DNA of 64,000 nt, from NCBI RefSeq assembly GCF_049959315.1, contig NZ_CP188201.1; one strand, given 5' to 3'. The first letter of the stretch is position 1, and every line of letters starts with the position of its first letter. The notes under the pieces were generated by a model. That model made no database searches. It was given only the letters and a program-made list of their open reading frames with translations, and was not told the DNA's origin. Positions 1 through 7,901 of the stretch are shown here, piece by piece. A program made the position numbers and the translations under genes. The stretch comes from Serratia proteamaculans_D (GTDB taxonomy: Bacteria; Pseudomonadota; Gammaproteobacteria; Enterobacterales; Enterobacteriaceae).

Positions 1-110
1 TCGGGATCCGACTTGCAAGGGATCGCCAGCGTGCTGGCCTGCTCGGGCGAGGAGGACAAATGCGCATCATCAACCTCGAAACTGCCTATTTTTACCACGG
101 TTTTGCCCAT
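1..110 (-). CDS. yebV: YebV-family protein, 5' part (runs off the window)
   Basis: The first 36 codons are present; the gene continues beyond base 1. The start ATG at 110 has a good ribosome site, AGGAG, just upstream. The visible protein (MGKTVVKIGSFEVDD..., later IPCKSDP) matches the start of E. coli YebV, a cytoplasmic protein of about 78 residues with no established function. In E. coli yebV follows rsmF directly; here the pilus operon lies between them. The assignment rests on remembered sequence similarity over about 36 residues, including the IPCKSDP stretch. Confidence 0.75.
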   Translation of the reverse strand, partial: MGKTVVKIGSFEVDDAHLSSSPEQASTLAIPCKSDP

Positions 111-247
111 TGGAACTCCTTGCTTGATGTTCTGGTATGAGGTGTGACCAGTTGAGGCCGTCATCATCAGCATAGTCAAATGAGCAAAAAATGCCACATA
201 AAAAACACAAACTGGCAACATTGGCGATCCGTGGCTAGCGGCTGAGC

Positions 248-1198
248 TTAATACTCCACCACAAAACTGATGTTGTCCTGATAGGTACCGACCGGTACTT
301 CGGTTTGCGCCGGGTTGATTTGCGCCAGGTAAGGAATGCTTTGTGCCAGCCCGGTACCCGCCCCGGCTTGTTTGTTGGTGCTGTTCCACACCGTGGTGCT
401 GTTGGGCAGGTAAATTTGGTACTGCATATAGTTGCTGGTGCCGCTTTTCATGCGTCGCCAGCCGGTCACCGGGTTATTGCCGTCGGTAAAGTAGGTGTTG
501 TAGCCCTCGGTTTTGGTGCAGGTGAGGGTGATGCTCTGGTTCACCGGGTTAAACTGCCCGACCAGCGCCATGCTGCCAAAGTTGACGTTCTGCGCGGTGC
601 CGAACAGGCAGTCTTTGGTTAGCGTCAGGCTGATCGTCACGGTACTGGGTTTATTGGTGCCATCCCACCAAATGCACAACCCGATTAGACCCAGGCCGCA
701 AATATGGTAGTTCCATACCAGGTTGACGGTATCGGTATAGGTGCCGGAGCGGACGTTAGCGCCGGCGGTGGTCTTGATATACAGCGGAAAGTTGACGTTT
801 GGGGAGATAAGGATCAGCGTCAACAGGTTCAATGAACTGTAATCGATGGTTTGCCCGACGCTATAGGGATATTGGTAATTCGCATCGGGGTAAATCAGGT
901 AGGGAATGGTATCGCCGGAACCGTCGGTATTGGCCAGCAGCATATTGTGCGTGGTGGAGTTAATCTTCACCGTTACGGTATTTTGCGTCAGCAATGACAG
1001 GCCAAGGCCGCTGCAGTTGAGTCCGGCAGTGCCCTGCGCGCTGAGCGAGCCATTATAAACCGCGAAAGTACTGCTGCCTGGCAAGGTGACGCTGCCGTTG
1101 GCGGTAACGCAGTCGGCCAGCGCCTGTCGGCCGATGAGCAGCAGCAGCGCCAGTAATAACGCTTTGGATCCACTAATCATATTTTTCTCCATCATCAA
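248..1198 (-). CDS. Csu-type pilus tip protein, two spore-coat-U domains (CsuE-like)
   Basis: This 316-residue secreted protein is the last gene of the pilus operon. Residues 1-28 form a signal peptide ending LADC. Two SCPU-like beta-sandwich halves follow: the N-terminal half (about 29-190), and a C-terminal half starting at 'KDCLFGTAQNVNFGS' and ending in an alternating strand (DNISFVVEY) typical of donor-strand pilins. In the Acinetobacter csuA/B-A-B-C-D-E operon the last gene, CsuE, is the two-domain tip adhesin. Position, size and domain duplication match that role here. It begins immediately after the usher stop codon, so it is probably translationally coupled. The adhesive function is inferred from family and position. 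Confidence 0.85.
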   Translation of the reverse strand: MMMEKNMISGSKALLLALLLLIGRQALADCVTANGSVTLPGSSTFAVYNGSLSAQGTAGLNCSGLGLSLLTQNTVTVKINSTTHNMLLANTDGSGDTIPYLIYPDANYQYPYSVGQTIDYSSLNLLTLILISPNVNFPLYIKTTAGANVRSGTYTDTVNLVWNYHICGLGLIGLCIWWDGTNKPSTVTISLTLTKDCLFGTAQNVNFGSMALVGQFNPVNQSITLTCTKTEGYNTYFTDGNNPVTGWRRMKSGTSNYMQYQIYLPNSTTVWNSTNKQAGAGTGLAQSIPYLAQINPAQTEVPVGTYQDNISFVVEY

Positions 1199-3688
1199 TT
1201 ACTGGCAAACAATGGGGCCGATGCTTTGGATCCCCTGGGTTTTGGTCAGGCTAAATTGCGCCTGACAGGGGGCGCTGCCGTCGGCCGGAATGACGCTCAG
1301 GCGGTTTTGCCGTTGTACCGGATCCACATAGACCATGCCGTCCCAGCCGACATAGCTTTGCTGGTTGCTACCGATAACCGCGACTTCGCTGCCGTTGGCC
1401 AGAGGTTTCCCTTGCGCATCCACCAGTTTGATGTCGGCGGCGGAGATCTGTTGGACAGGGAAATCGACCAGGAAGCCGCTGTGATCGCGGATCGCCACGG
1501 TTTTCTCCACGCTGGGAACCGCCACGTCCGCCGGCAGATTGAGCGGGTCGATTTGGAATTTGGCGTGGTAATAGGAGGTAACGGTCGGCACCAGCAGATA
1601 GCCTTTGGCGTTGGTCACGCCGATTAATTGATTTTCATAGCGTACCGGAATGTCCGGATAGCCGTCGGTAGAGATCAGAGCAAAAGCATCGTTGATGGTG
1701 TTGGTGGCATACAGATCGCCTTGCATCGCCACCAGCGAGCCACTGACTTCTCCCCAGCGGGTGTAATCATCGCTGTTGCCGTACATCCCGCCGCGGGCTT
1801 CGAGCAGGCGGGTGCGCCAGGTGATATCGGCCTGGGTATAGCTTTCACTGCTTTGCCCATCGGCATAGGCCAGGTTCCAGCCCAAACCGCCGTCGGTCGG
1901 CGCGGCGCGGCTGTAGCTGACGCGTTGATTCCAGCGGTTTTCATTGTCACGTGAGGCGCTGACGCTGGCGGTACCCCAACTGTCGAACGGGATAGACAGT
2001 TGCAACTGGGCGCTGTAGCCGCTGCTGCCGATTTCACGGTTTACTGACGCATAAAGGCTGGTATTGCGCCACAGTGAAATGCTGTAAGAGAAGTTAACCA
2101 GGCGAGTGCGCAGGCCAATGGCATCGCGTACATCGAAATAGCCGGCACCGATGCTACCGAATCGGTTCAGACCAATACTGCCGGTCAGTTGATCGGTGCG
2201 GCGGCTCAGGCGATAGTCGCTTTTATACACCGAAATATCGCCAAAGCCCGCACTGCGCAGAATGCGCTGGGCATTCAGGCTGTAATAGCGATTGCTGTAG
2301 GTGTAGCCGATGCTGCTCTGATCGCCATGGTTAGTGCTGTACTGATAGACTGGCTGCGTGTCGGGCTGAGGGATGGGTTGACCCGTCAGCGGATCGTAGT
2401 AGTTGCGTTGCTGCGAAGGTTGATAATCGTTAAAAGCATTGTCGCCGGCCTGACTGTAGCTGTAAGAAGCATTGAATACGCCCCACTGGCCAACACGAAT
2501 ATTGGCACCTGCACCGCCTACTGCCAACTCTGCGGCACCTTCGGCTCGACCTTCCAGAGTTAACCAATCCGTGACGCCGTAACGCCCACTGCCGCTGGCC
2601 ACCCACTGCCCGTAATCGGCTGAATTAATACCATAATTGCGCCGTAGCGCTCCGCTGGACAGGCTGAAATCGCTCATGCCGGCCTGTAACAGATTACTGG
2701 CGACATAAAACGGCACCACGGTGCTGACCTGGCGGCCCAGCGCATCGGTAGTCACCACCGTGGCCTGCCCGGCGCCGTTTATGTAGGGCACGGTATTGAG
2801 GGTGAAGGGTCCAGGGTTAACGCTGGTACTGCTGTTTTTATAGCTGTTGATATACAGGTCGACGCTGCTTGGCAGTGCCGCCTGGCCGGAAAACTGCGGC
2901 AGCGGATAGGTGATCAGATCCGGGCGTGAGGCAAAGTTACGTGCCAGCTGGACGCCGCCGATACGCACCGAGCTGCTCCAGGTCAGGGCACCGGTGGCGA
3001 GATCGCCGGCGGTATAGCTGAGCAGGCGTTCATCATCGTTATAGCGCCACTGGCTGTCGTAGCGGATATAGCGGTTGCCCTGATCACTGTTGTTGGCACC
3101 GTTGTTAAAGCTGCCGCGGAAAATACCGGTGTTGGACACCACGCCAAAGCCGTCGAACAGCCGCTGTTCACTCCAGGCAGAAAGATAGCCTGGTTGGCCG
3201 TTGGCGCTGCTCTGGCTGGCATAAATATCATAATTGAACAGCAGACCGAGGCTGCTTTGTGCCGGCAGGCGATCCAGCGGGTTTTGAGCGTTGAATTTCT
3301 GATTGGGTAACCAGTCGTTGGGGACGTTGATCATCAACTGCTGGGTGTCGCCGCTGTAGGTGACGTCAACTTTTTCCAATTGGTCGACCGCAATTTCTTT
3401 CGCCTGTTTATCCGCCACCGGCAGGCCCGCATCGAGCAATTGCTGCGGCGTAAGATAATAGTGGCCGCCTCGGTAGTTGACCGGTACCACTTTTCCGGTC
3501 TGACGACCATTGACCACCGGCTCCAGATACAAGGTGGTATCCGGCATGCTGATGGCGCTGGGTGGAGGCGGCAAATCATCGGCGCAGGCGTACGGTGACC
3601 ACGGCGTGGCCACTGCGCAGAGTACGGCTAAGGCTAACGGTTTGAGCCCGAACCCGTTACGCCTGGGTGACGGTATCCTGGTTTGCAC
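1199..3688 (-). CDS. Outer-membrane usher of Csu-type pilus (CsuD-like)
   Basis: This 829-residue protein has the size and composition of a FimD/PapC-class usher. It has a signal sequence (about 1-36, ending SPYACA), an N-terminal domain that receives chaperone-subunit complexes, a long aromatic-rich beta-barrel region with many Tyr/Ser/Arg strands, a plug-like stretch, and C-terminal beta-sandwich domains ending with a Cys pair (PCQAQF ... GPIVCQ). It assembles and exports pilus subunits through the outer membrane. The start is GTG at 3688, eight bases after the chaperone stop; no ATG lies nearby. It sits between the chaperone and tip genes, the order of csuC-D-E. Confidence 0.9.
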   Translation of the reverse strand: MQTRIPSPRRNGFGLKPLALAVLCAVATPWSPYACADDLPPPPSAISMPDTTLYLEPVVNGRQTGKVVPVNYRGGHYYLTPQQLLDAGLPVADKQAKEIAVDQLEKVDVTYSGDTQQLMINVPNDWLPNQKFNAQNPLDRLPAQSSLGLLFNYDIYASQSSANGQPGYLSAWSEQRLFDGFGVVSNTGIFRGSFNNGANNSDQGNRYIRYDSQWRYNDDERLLSYTAGDLATGALTWSSSVRIGGVQLARNFASRPDLITYPLPQFSGQAALPSSVDLYINSYKNSSTSVNPGPFTLNTVPYINGAGQATVVTTDALGRQVSTVVPFYVASNLLQAGMSDFSLSSGALRRNYGINSADYGQWVASGSGRYGVTDWLTLEGRAEGAAELAVGGAGANIRVGQWGVFNASYSYSQAGDNAFNDYQPSQQRNYYDPLTGQPIPQPDTQPVYQYSTNHGDQSSIGYTYSNRYYSLNAQRILRSAGFGDISVYKSDYRLSRRTDQLTGSIGLNRFGSIGAGYFDVRDAIGLRTRLVNFSYSISLWRNTSLYASVNREIGSSGYSAQLQLSIPFDSWGTASVSASRDNENRWNQRVSYSRAAPTDGGLGWNLAYADGQSSESYTQADITWRTRLLEARGGMYGNSDDYTRWGEVSGSLVAMQGDLYATNTINDAFALISTDGYPDIPVRYENQLIGVTNAKGYLLVPTVTSYYHAKFQIDPLNLPADVAVPSVEKTVAIRDHSGFLVDFPVQQISAADIKLVDAQGKPLANGSEVAVIGSNQQSYVGWDGMVYVDPVQRQNRLSVIPADGSAPCQAQFSLTKTQGIQSIGPIVCQ

Positions 3689-3695
3689 CTGACAC

Positions 3696-4460
3696 TCAGT
3701 AAGCAGGCAGGGTTATTGGCTGTTTATTGTCGTTGACCGTGGCTCGCAGTTGACCGCTGCTGAAGCTGCCAGAGGCCGGTACGGCAAAACGCATCTGCGA
3801 ACCGGGCAACACGTAACCCATCAGGCCGGCATTGAGCGTTTTCCCCTGCATCGATACTTTGGATATGCGCGCGTGTACCGTGCCCTGATTGCGTACCTCC
3901 AGCCAGCGCTGGCTGCTTTGCTGCAACAGCCGGTAGCTGAGTTGCGGTTGGCTGGCGGTGGCATAATCGCGCGGCTTCTCTGAATCCTGTTTGGTCCAGA
4001 CGCCCTTGCCGCTGACAAACAGCGGTACCGAATAGCGCATCTGGAATTTCAATCCCATTTGTGCGCCATCTGGTGTGGATTGGTTGCCGGAATCTTTCAC
4101 CGGGACTTCATCAATCAGAATACGGTAGGCTCGCTCCTGGCCGGCAGGCGGCGGGGTTTGCTTAACCAGGCGGATCAGTTGGCGTTTGCCAGGGGCAATA
4201 GAGGCCACCGGCGGGCTGGCGATCACTTCGCTCTGGTTGCTGTAATCGTCTTTGCCGGCGGTTTGTTTCCAACCGAGTACGCGAACTTGCATATAGACCG
4301 GTTTAGTATCGCGGTTTTCCAGCCACAGCGCCGTTGCAGGCTGTTGATCTTCAATGACCGGGTCAATGGGCCAAATCAGGATTGAGGCGGCGGCCAGCGC
4401 CTGTTGTTGGCCGACAATCAGCAGTGCTGCCGTCAATGGCAGTCGGAAGGGTATACGCAT
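3696..4460 (-). CDS. Periplasmic pilus chaperone (CsuC-like, PapD superfamily)
   Basis: This 254-residue protein has a signal peptide (about 1-23, QQQALAAA). An immunoglobulin-like domain follows with the hallmarks of PapD-like chaperones: ATALWLENRDTKPVYMQVRV, PPVASIAPGKRQLIRLV and RILIDEVPV. The Arg in RQLIRL corresponds to the conserved subunit-anchoring region. Chaperones of this class bind pilins in the periplasm by donor-strand complementation and hand them to the usher. The gene lies between the third pilin-type gene and the usher, as in csu operons. Confidence 0.9.
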   Translation of the reverse strand: MRIPFRLPLTAALLIVGQQQALAAASILIWPIDPVIEDQQPATALWLENRDTKPVYMQVRVLGWKQTAGKDDYSNQSEVIASPPVASIAPGKRQLIRLVKQTPPPAGQERAYRILIDEVPVKDSGNQSTPDGAQMGLKFQMRYSVPLFVSGKGVWTKQDSEKPRDYATASQPQLSYRLLQQSSQRWLEVRNQGTVHARISKVSMQGKTLNAGLMGYVLPGSQMRFAVPASGSFSSGQLRATVNDNKQPITLPAY

Positions 4461-4483
4461 GGCTAAATCCTTATTTCAAAATA

Positions 4484-5044
4484 CTAATAAGTGACCGTCA
4501 GTAAGACCGTATCGCTGTAAGTGCCACTGGTGGGCAGGGTACTGGTCGAGAACAAACGGGCATAAACTTTTATTTCCTGGGTGCTGCCGGTGGCAGCAAC
4601 GATCTCAGTGCTGCCGCCGTTGGTGCCATCGCCCCAAATGGTAGAATAGTTACTGTCCTGATAGAGTTGATAAATCAGGGTTTCTGGGGTCAGAGTGTTT
4701 TTTAATTTGCGTCCGGCGGAGATGGAGCCGGTGACGTTGTTGCCGATGCCAAGTGCCAGTGTGACGCTCAGGCCAGGATTACAGCGAAACAGCACGGAAC
4801 CGGCCCCGGAGCTGGAAACGATGCTGATATTGCTGGCTAACGAAGAGACCTGACCAAAGCTGAGGTTACCGAAAGTGGTGACGTCGCTGCTGCCGCTACC
4901 CAGGATGCAGCCTTTAACCACCGTCGCATTGACGGTCATTGCCTGGGTCTTTTGCTGATCGTTGACGCCGGTGTCGCCCAGTACTGGCGGCGTTATCATC
5001 CAGAGCAGTAAACCACTGCTTAAAATACGCATTGCCATTACCAA
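4484..5044 (-). CDS. Spore-coat-U (SCPU) domain pilus subunit, CsuB-like
   Basis: This 186-residue secreted protein has a signal peptide (about 1-24, PPVLGDTG) and one SCPU domain. Visible marks are an N-terminal Cys (VVKGCILGSG), the NLSFGQVSS turn, a central Cys (LFRCNPGLSVTLALG) and a closing strand GTYSDTVLLTVTY. It is the third of three SCPU genes before the chaperone, the place of CsuB in csuA/B-A-B-C-D-E. Its start overlaps the end of the upstream subunit gene by 7 bases, which implies coupled translation. It is a minor pilin by position. Confidence 0.85.
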   Translation of the reverse strand: MVMAMRILSSGLLLWMITPPVLGDTGVNDQQKTQAMTVNATVVKGCILGSGSSDVTTFGNLSFGQVSSLASNISIVSSSGAGSVLFRCNPGLSVTLALGIGNNVTGSISAGRKLKNTLTPETLIYQLYQDSNYSTIWGDGTNGGSTEIVAATGSTQEIKVYARLFSTSTLPTSGTYSDTVLLTVTY

Positions 5045-5541
5045 TTGATGGTGACCTGCACGGTATCGGTGTAGCTGCCGATCGGCGGGGTGGATTGCAC
5101 CGGGATCATGCCGTACACCGGTAACCAGTTGTCCTGACCGTTGGCGGTTTGCGACACCCCGGTCAGGTTATCCCAGATGATGCTGTGCGAACTGTTGGTA
5201 TACAGGTTGTAGTTCACCTGCTGGCCGGCGGCACTTTTCAGATAGCGGGCAGCGGTGTTGCCGCTTTGCCCACCGTTAAGCAGGACATTGTAGCTGGTGC
5301 CATTGTTGCACTTGACGCGAATGGCCCCGGCGTTTTGCTGGCCGGCGACGCTGACACTGGTCGTGAGGAAATAGACCGTACCGAAGTCCAGCGAGCCAAA
5401 GCTGACATTGCCACCCGAACTGCTGCCGGCTTCGCAGGCGTTCAACAAGGTGGCGCTGACGCCAATAGTGGCGGTTTTACTATCGGCATTTACCGCCAGG
5501 CTTAACGCCAGCAATCCACAGCCCAAAACACCCTGCCGCAC
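5038..5541 (-). CDS. Spore-coat-U domain pilus subunit, CsuA-like
   Basis: This 167-residue protein has a short signal peptide (SLAVNADS) and one SCPU domain with the usual Cys pair (LLNACEAGSS and IRVKCNNGTSYNVLL), the FGSLDFGTV turn and a terminal strand GSYTDTVQVTIN. The start is GTG at 5541; only two bases separate it from the stop of the upstream pilin gene, and no good ATG is available. It is the second gene in the operon, matching CsuA. Confidence 0.83.
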   Translation of the reverse strand: MRQGVLGCGLLALSLAVNADSKTATIGVSATLLNACEAGSSSGGNVSFGSLDFGTVYFLTTSVSVAGQQNAGAIRVKCNNGTSYNVLLNGGQSGNTAARYLKSAAGQQVNYNLYTNSSHSIIWDNLTGVSQTANGQDNWLPVYGMIPVQSTPPIGSYTDTVQVTINW

Positions 5542-5543
5542 TG

Positions 5544-6083
5544 TTACCAGGTTACCGTCATGGTCACCGTATCGTTGTAGGTATCAGGATCGGGCGTGGT
5601 GGCAGCCGCCGGGACACGGCCATAGACAATCAACGGAACCGCAGCGCCGGTACCGGTGCCGGTCAGGGCGTTGGCACCGGTCGACCAGGCGGTAGCGCGG
5701 GCCTGATCCTGGTAGAGGTTGTACTTGATCAAGGCACCCGCCGTACTGGCCATTTGGCGCTGGTTACCGGCACCAACGTGCAACCCGTTGTTTAACGCCA
5801 CGGTGTAGGCGGTTCCTGTGGTACAGGTCAGCGACAGTGTACCTGCACCGCCGGAACCGGTTGCGCTGGCGTCGATAATGTTGGACAGGGAAGAATAGGT
5901 ACCGAAGCTAATGGCGCCAAAGTCGTTGGCGCTCCCGGCGCTGTTCCCGCCGCCGACCACGCAACCGGCGCCGATGGTTAAGGTCACCCCGAGGTTACCC
6001 TGAATAGTGCCTGCTGCGTTGGCTGCGCCACTTGCGCACAGCAAGGTGGCTGCCGAGGTCAATGCCATCAGAATTTTTTTCAT
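5544..6083 (-). CDS. Major pilin of Csu-type pilus, spore-coat-U domain (CsuA/B-like)
   Basis: This 179-residue protein is the first gene of the operon. It has a clear signal peptide (MKKILMALTSAATLLCASGAANA) followed by one SCPU domain: GAGCVVGGGNS, NDFGAISFGTYSSL, LSLTCTTGTAYTVALNNG and the final strand PDTYNDTVTMTVTW. It is rich in Ala, Gly and Thr, as expected of a main structural pilin. The ribosome site (GGAAAAAG) precedes the ATG at 6083. The remaining five genes follow with 2-24 base gaps or overlaps, so one transcript is likely. Confidence 0.87.
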   Translation of the reverse strand: MKKILMALTSAATLLCASGAANAAGTIQGNLGVTLTIGAGCVVGGGNSAGSANDFGAISFGTYSSLSNIIDASATGSGGAGTLSLTCTTGTAYTVALNNGLHVGAGNQRQMASTAGALIKYNLYQDQARATAWSTGANALTGTGTGAAVPLIVYGRVPAAATTPDPDTYNDTVTMTVTW

Positions 6084-6359
6084 GTCTTTTTCCTTGCCGT
6101 GTTAAAGGTGAGCCCCAAAAGACGCCATCCAGAAAAGGATAAACGCATTAATTTATTTACAGTTTAATTAATAGAATAAGAAGTCGGAATTGTCTTGGTG
6201 GAAGGCTGAAAATTTTCTTTATTTTGAAAGGGGACGCTATATTCAGGAAATTGGAGTGTGAATACCAGTGGGGTGAAATGATTTGAATAATAATATTATC
6301 CAATCGGAATATTATTAGCGGTATTAACTGGCCGGGATTTTCCGGCCAGTGACAGGGGA
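6084..6359. other. AT-rich spacer with the presumed pilus operon promoter
   Basis: This 276-base stretch separates the pilus operon from rsmF; both are read leftwards. It is markedly more AT-rich than the neighbouring genes and must carry the pilus operon promoter. A TATTCT-type hexamer lies in the AT-rich segment around 6165-6180 on the minus strand, but no confident -35/-10 pair or operator was found. No open frame of note is present. Confidence 0.4.
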
Positions 6360-7796
6360 TTATTGATGGAAGTCCAACACGCCGTCACGAACCAGTTCGC
6401 GCGGCAGGTTGTTTTTGATCCGGCTGCCGATGCGTTTTGCGATGCCCAGCGGTTGTTGCTGGTAGGTGACAATACATTCATCGGTCTGCGGCGGCGGCTC
6501 CGGGTACAAATCCCGGCCGTGGAACCACTCTTGCGCCAGTGTGGCATCCAGTTCAAAACGCTGTTTGCCGTCGGCGACCGCCAGTGCGATAACCGCCTCG
6601 TGCTGCCAGCGGTAGCCTTTGGTGAAACGCTCGGCCAGTTTCAACCCGATACGCGAGAAGCGTATTTTATTAACCAGCGCTTCCAGTTCGGCAGGGAACA
6701 GCCAGATTTCTTTATCGCGAGCCCACAGACGGCTGGTTTCATCCCAGGCCAGGCCGGAAGCCGCTGCGGCCTGAGCTACTTCGGCCGAGTCCTTGCCGGA
6801 TAGCGGGGTGAACGGGAATTTGCCCAGCTTATAATTCGGTTTCGCCAGTGGGGTGACGGAGTGGTGCTTGCGCAAGCGTGCCACAAAGAAACCTTCGCTG
6901 TCGTAGATTTGCGGGAACACGTGCAGAAAGCCTTCGGCCGTTAATGCCTGTTTAGCGCCGGGGAACAGGTCACCCAGTGGTTCAATACTGACCGCATCGC
7001 CGTAGGTTGCCAGCAGCCCGTTGACGATTTGCTGGTTTTCCTGCGCATTGAGCGTGCAGGTGGAGTAGACCAATACGCCACCTGGTGCCAGTGCATGGAA
7101 GGCGCTGTCGATCAGTTCACGCTGGGTGTCGGCGATGGCGGTGACGCTGGCCGGCGACCAGTTGCTCATGGCGTCCGGATCCTTACGCACCACGCCTTCA
7201 CCGGAGCAGGGGGCATCGAGCAAAATGGCGTCGAAGCTTTCCGGCAACGCCGCACCGAAGACCCGGCCGTCAAAGTGGGTCAGGGCCACATTCTTCACGC
7301 CGCAGCGGCTGATGTTGGCGTGCAACACCTTGACCCGACTGGCAGAGTATTCATTGGCGACAATGCCCCCCCGGTTGTTCATCAACGCCGCAATCTGGGT
7401 GGTTTTGGAACCCGGTGCCGCGGCCACGTCCAGCACCCGACGCGGCGCTTCGGCCCCGTCGAACAGTGCACTGACCGGCAGCATTGAGCTGGCTTCCTGA
7501 ATGTAAAACAGGCCGCTCAGGTGTTCTGCCGCGCTGCCCAGCCGCAGTTCTTCGTCCTTGCGTTCGATCCAAAAGCCTTCCGCACACCAGGGGATGGGTT
7601 CCAGCTGCCAGTCATAGTCCTGTACCAGCGTTTGAAAATCGGCAACGCTGATCTTCAGGGTATTAACCCGCAGGCTGCGGCGCAGTGGGCGTTGGCAGGC
7701 GGCTATGAAATCGTCCATCGACAGGTCGGCGGGCATGATGGCGCGCGTCGCGTCAAGAAAGGCGGGCGGTAAAAAAACGCAGGCAGGTTTGGCCAC
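6360..7796 (-). CDS. rsmF: 16S rRNA (cytosine-1407-C5) methyltransferase RsmF
   Basis: RsmF (formerly YebU) uses S-adenosylmethionine to methylate C1407 of 16S rRNA in the 30S subunit. The protein shows the SAM-binding loop LDVAAAPGSKTTQ and both catalytic cysteines of RNA m5C methyltransferases (DAPCSGEG and YSTCTLNAQE), then the C-terminal PUA-like extension. I chose GTG at 7796 as start: it gives 478 residues against 479 in E. coli, begins at VAKPACVFLPPAFLD, and has AGAG upstream. An upstream TTG at 7817 would add seven residues without a ribosome site. The order letA-letB-rsmF is as in E. coli. Confidence 0.93.
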   Translation of the reverse strand: MAKPACVFLPPAFLDATRAIMPADLSMDDFIAACQRPLRRSLRVNTLKISVADFQTLVQDYDWQLEPIPWCAEGFWIERKDEELRLGSAAEHLSGLFYIQEASSMLPVSALFDGAEAPRRVLDVAAAPGSKTTQIAALMNNRGGIVANEYSASRVKVLHANISRCGVKNVALTHFDGRVFGAALPESFDAILLDAPCSGEGVVRKDPDAMSNWSPASVTAIADTQRELIDSAFHALAPGGVLVYSTCTLNAQENQQIVNGLLATYGDAVSIEPLGDLFPGAKQALTAEGFLHVFPQIYDSEGFFVARLRKHHSVTPLAKPNYKLGKFPFTPLSGKDSAEVAQAAAASGLAWDETSRLWARDKEIWLFPAELEALVNKIRFSRIGLKLAERFTKGYRWQHEAVIALAVADGKQRFELDATLAQEWFHGRDLYPEPPPQTDECIVTYQQQPLGIAKRIGSRIKNNLPRELVRDGVLDFHQ

Positions 7797-7901
7797 GGGG
7801 GAGCTCTCTGGCAGCAATCAAAATAAATTAGGGCAGGAGTTTACCATAAACCGAAAAAAGTAGGGGCCCGGTATTGCCGGGCCCCTTAGAGAGTGAGGAA
7901 T

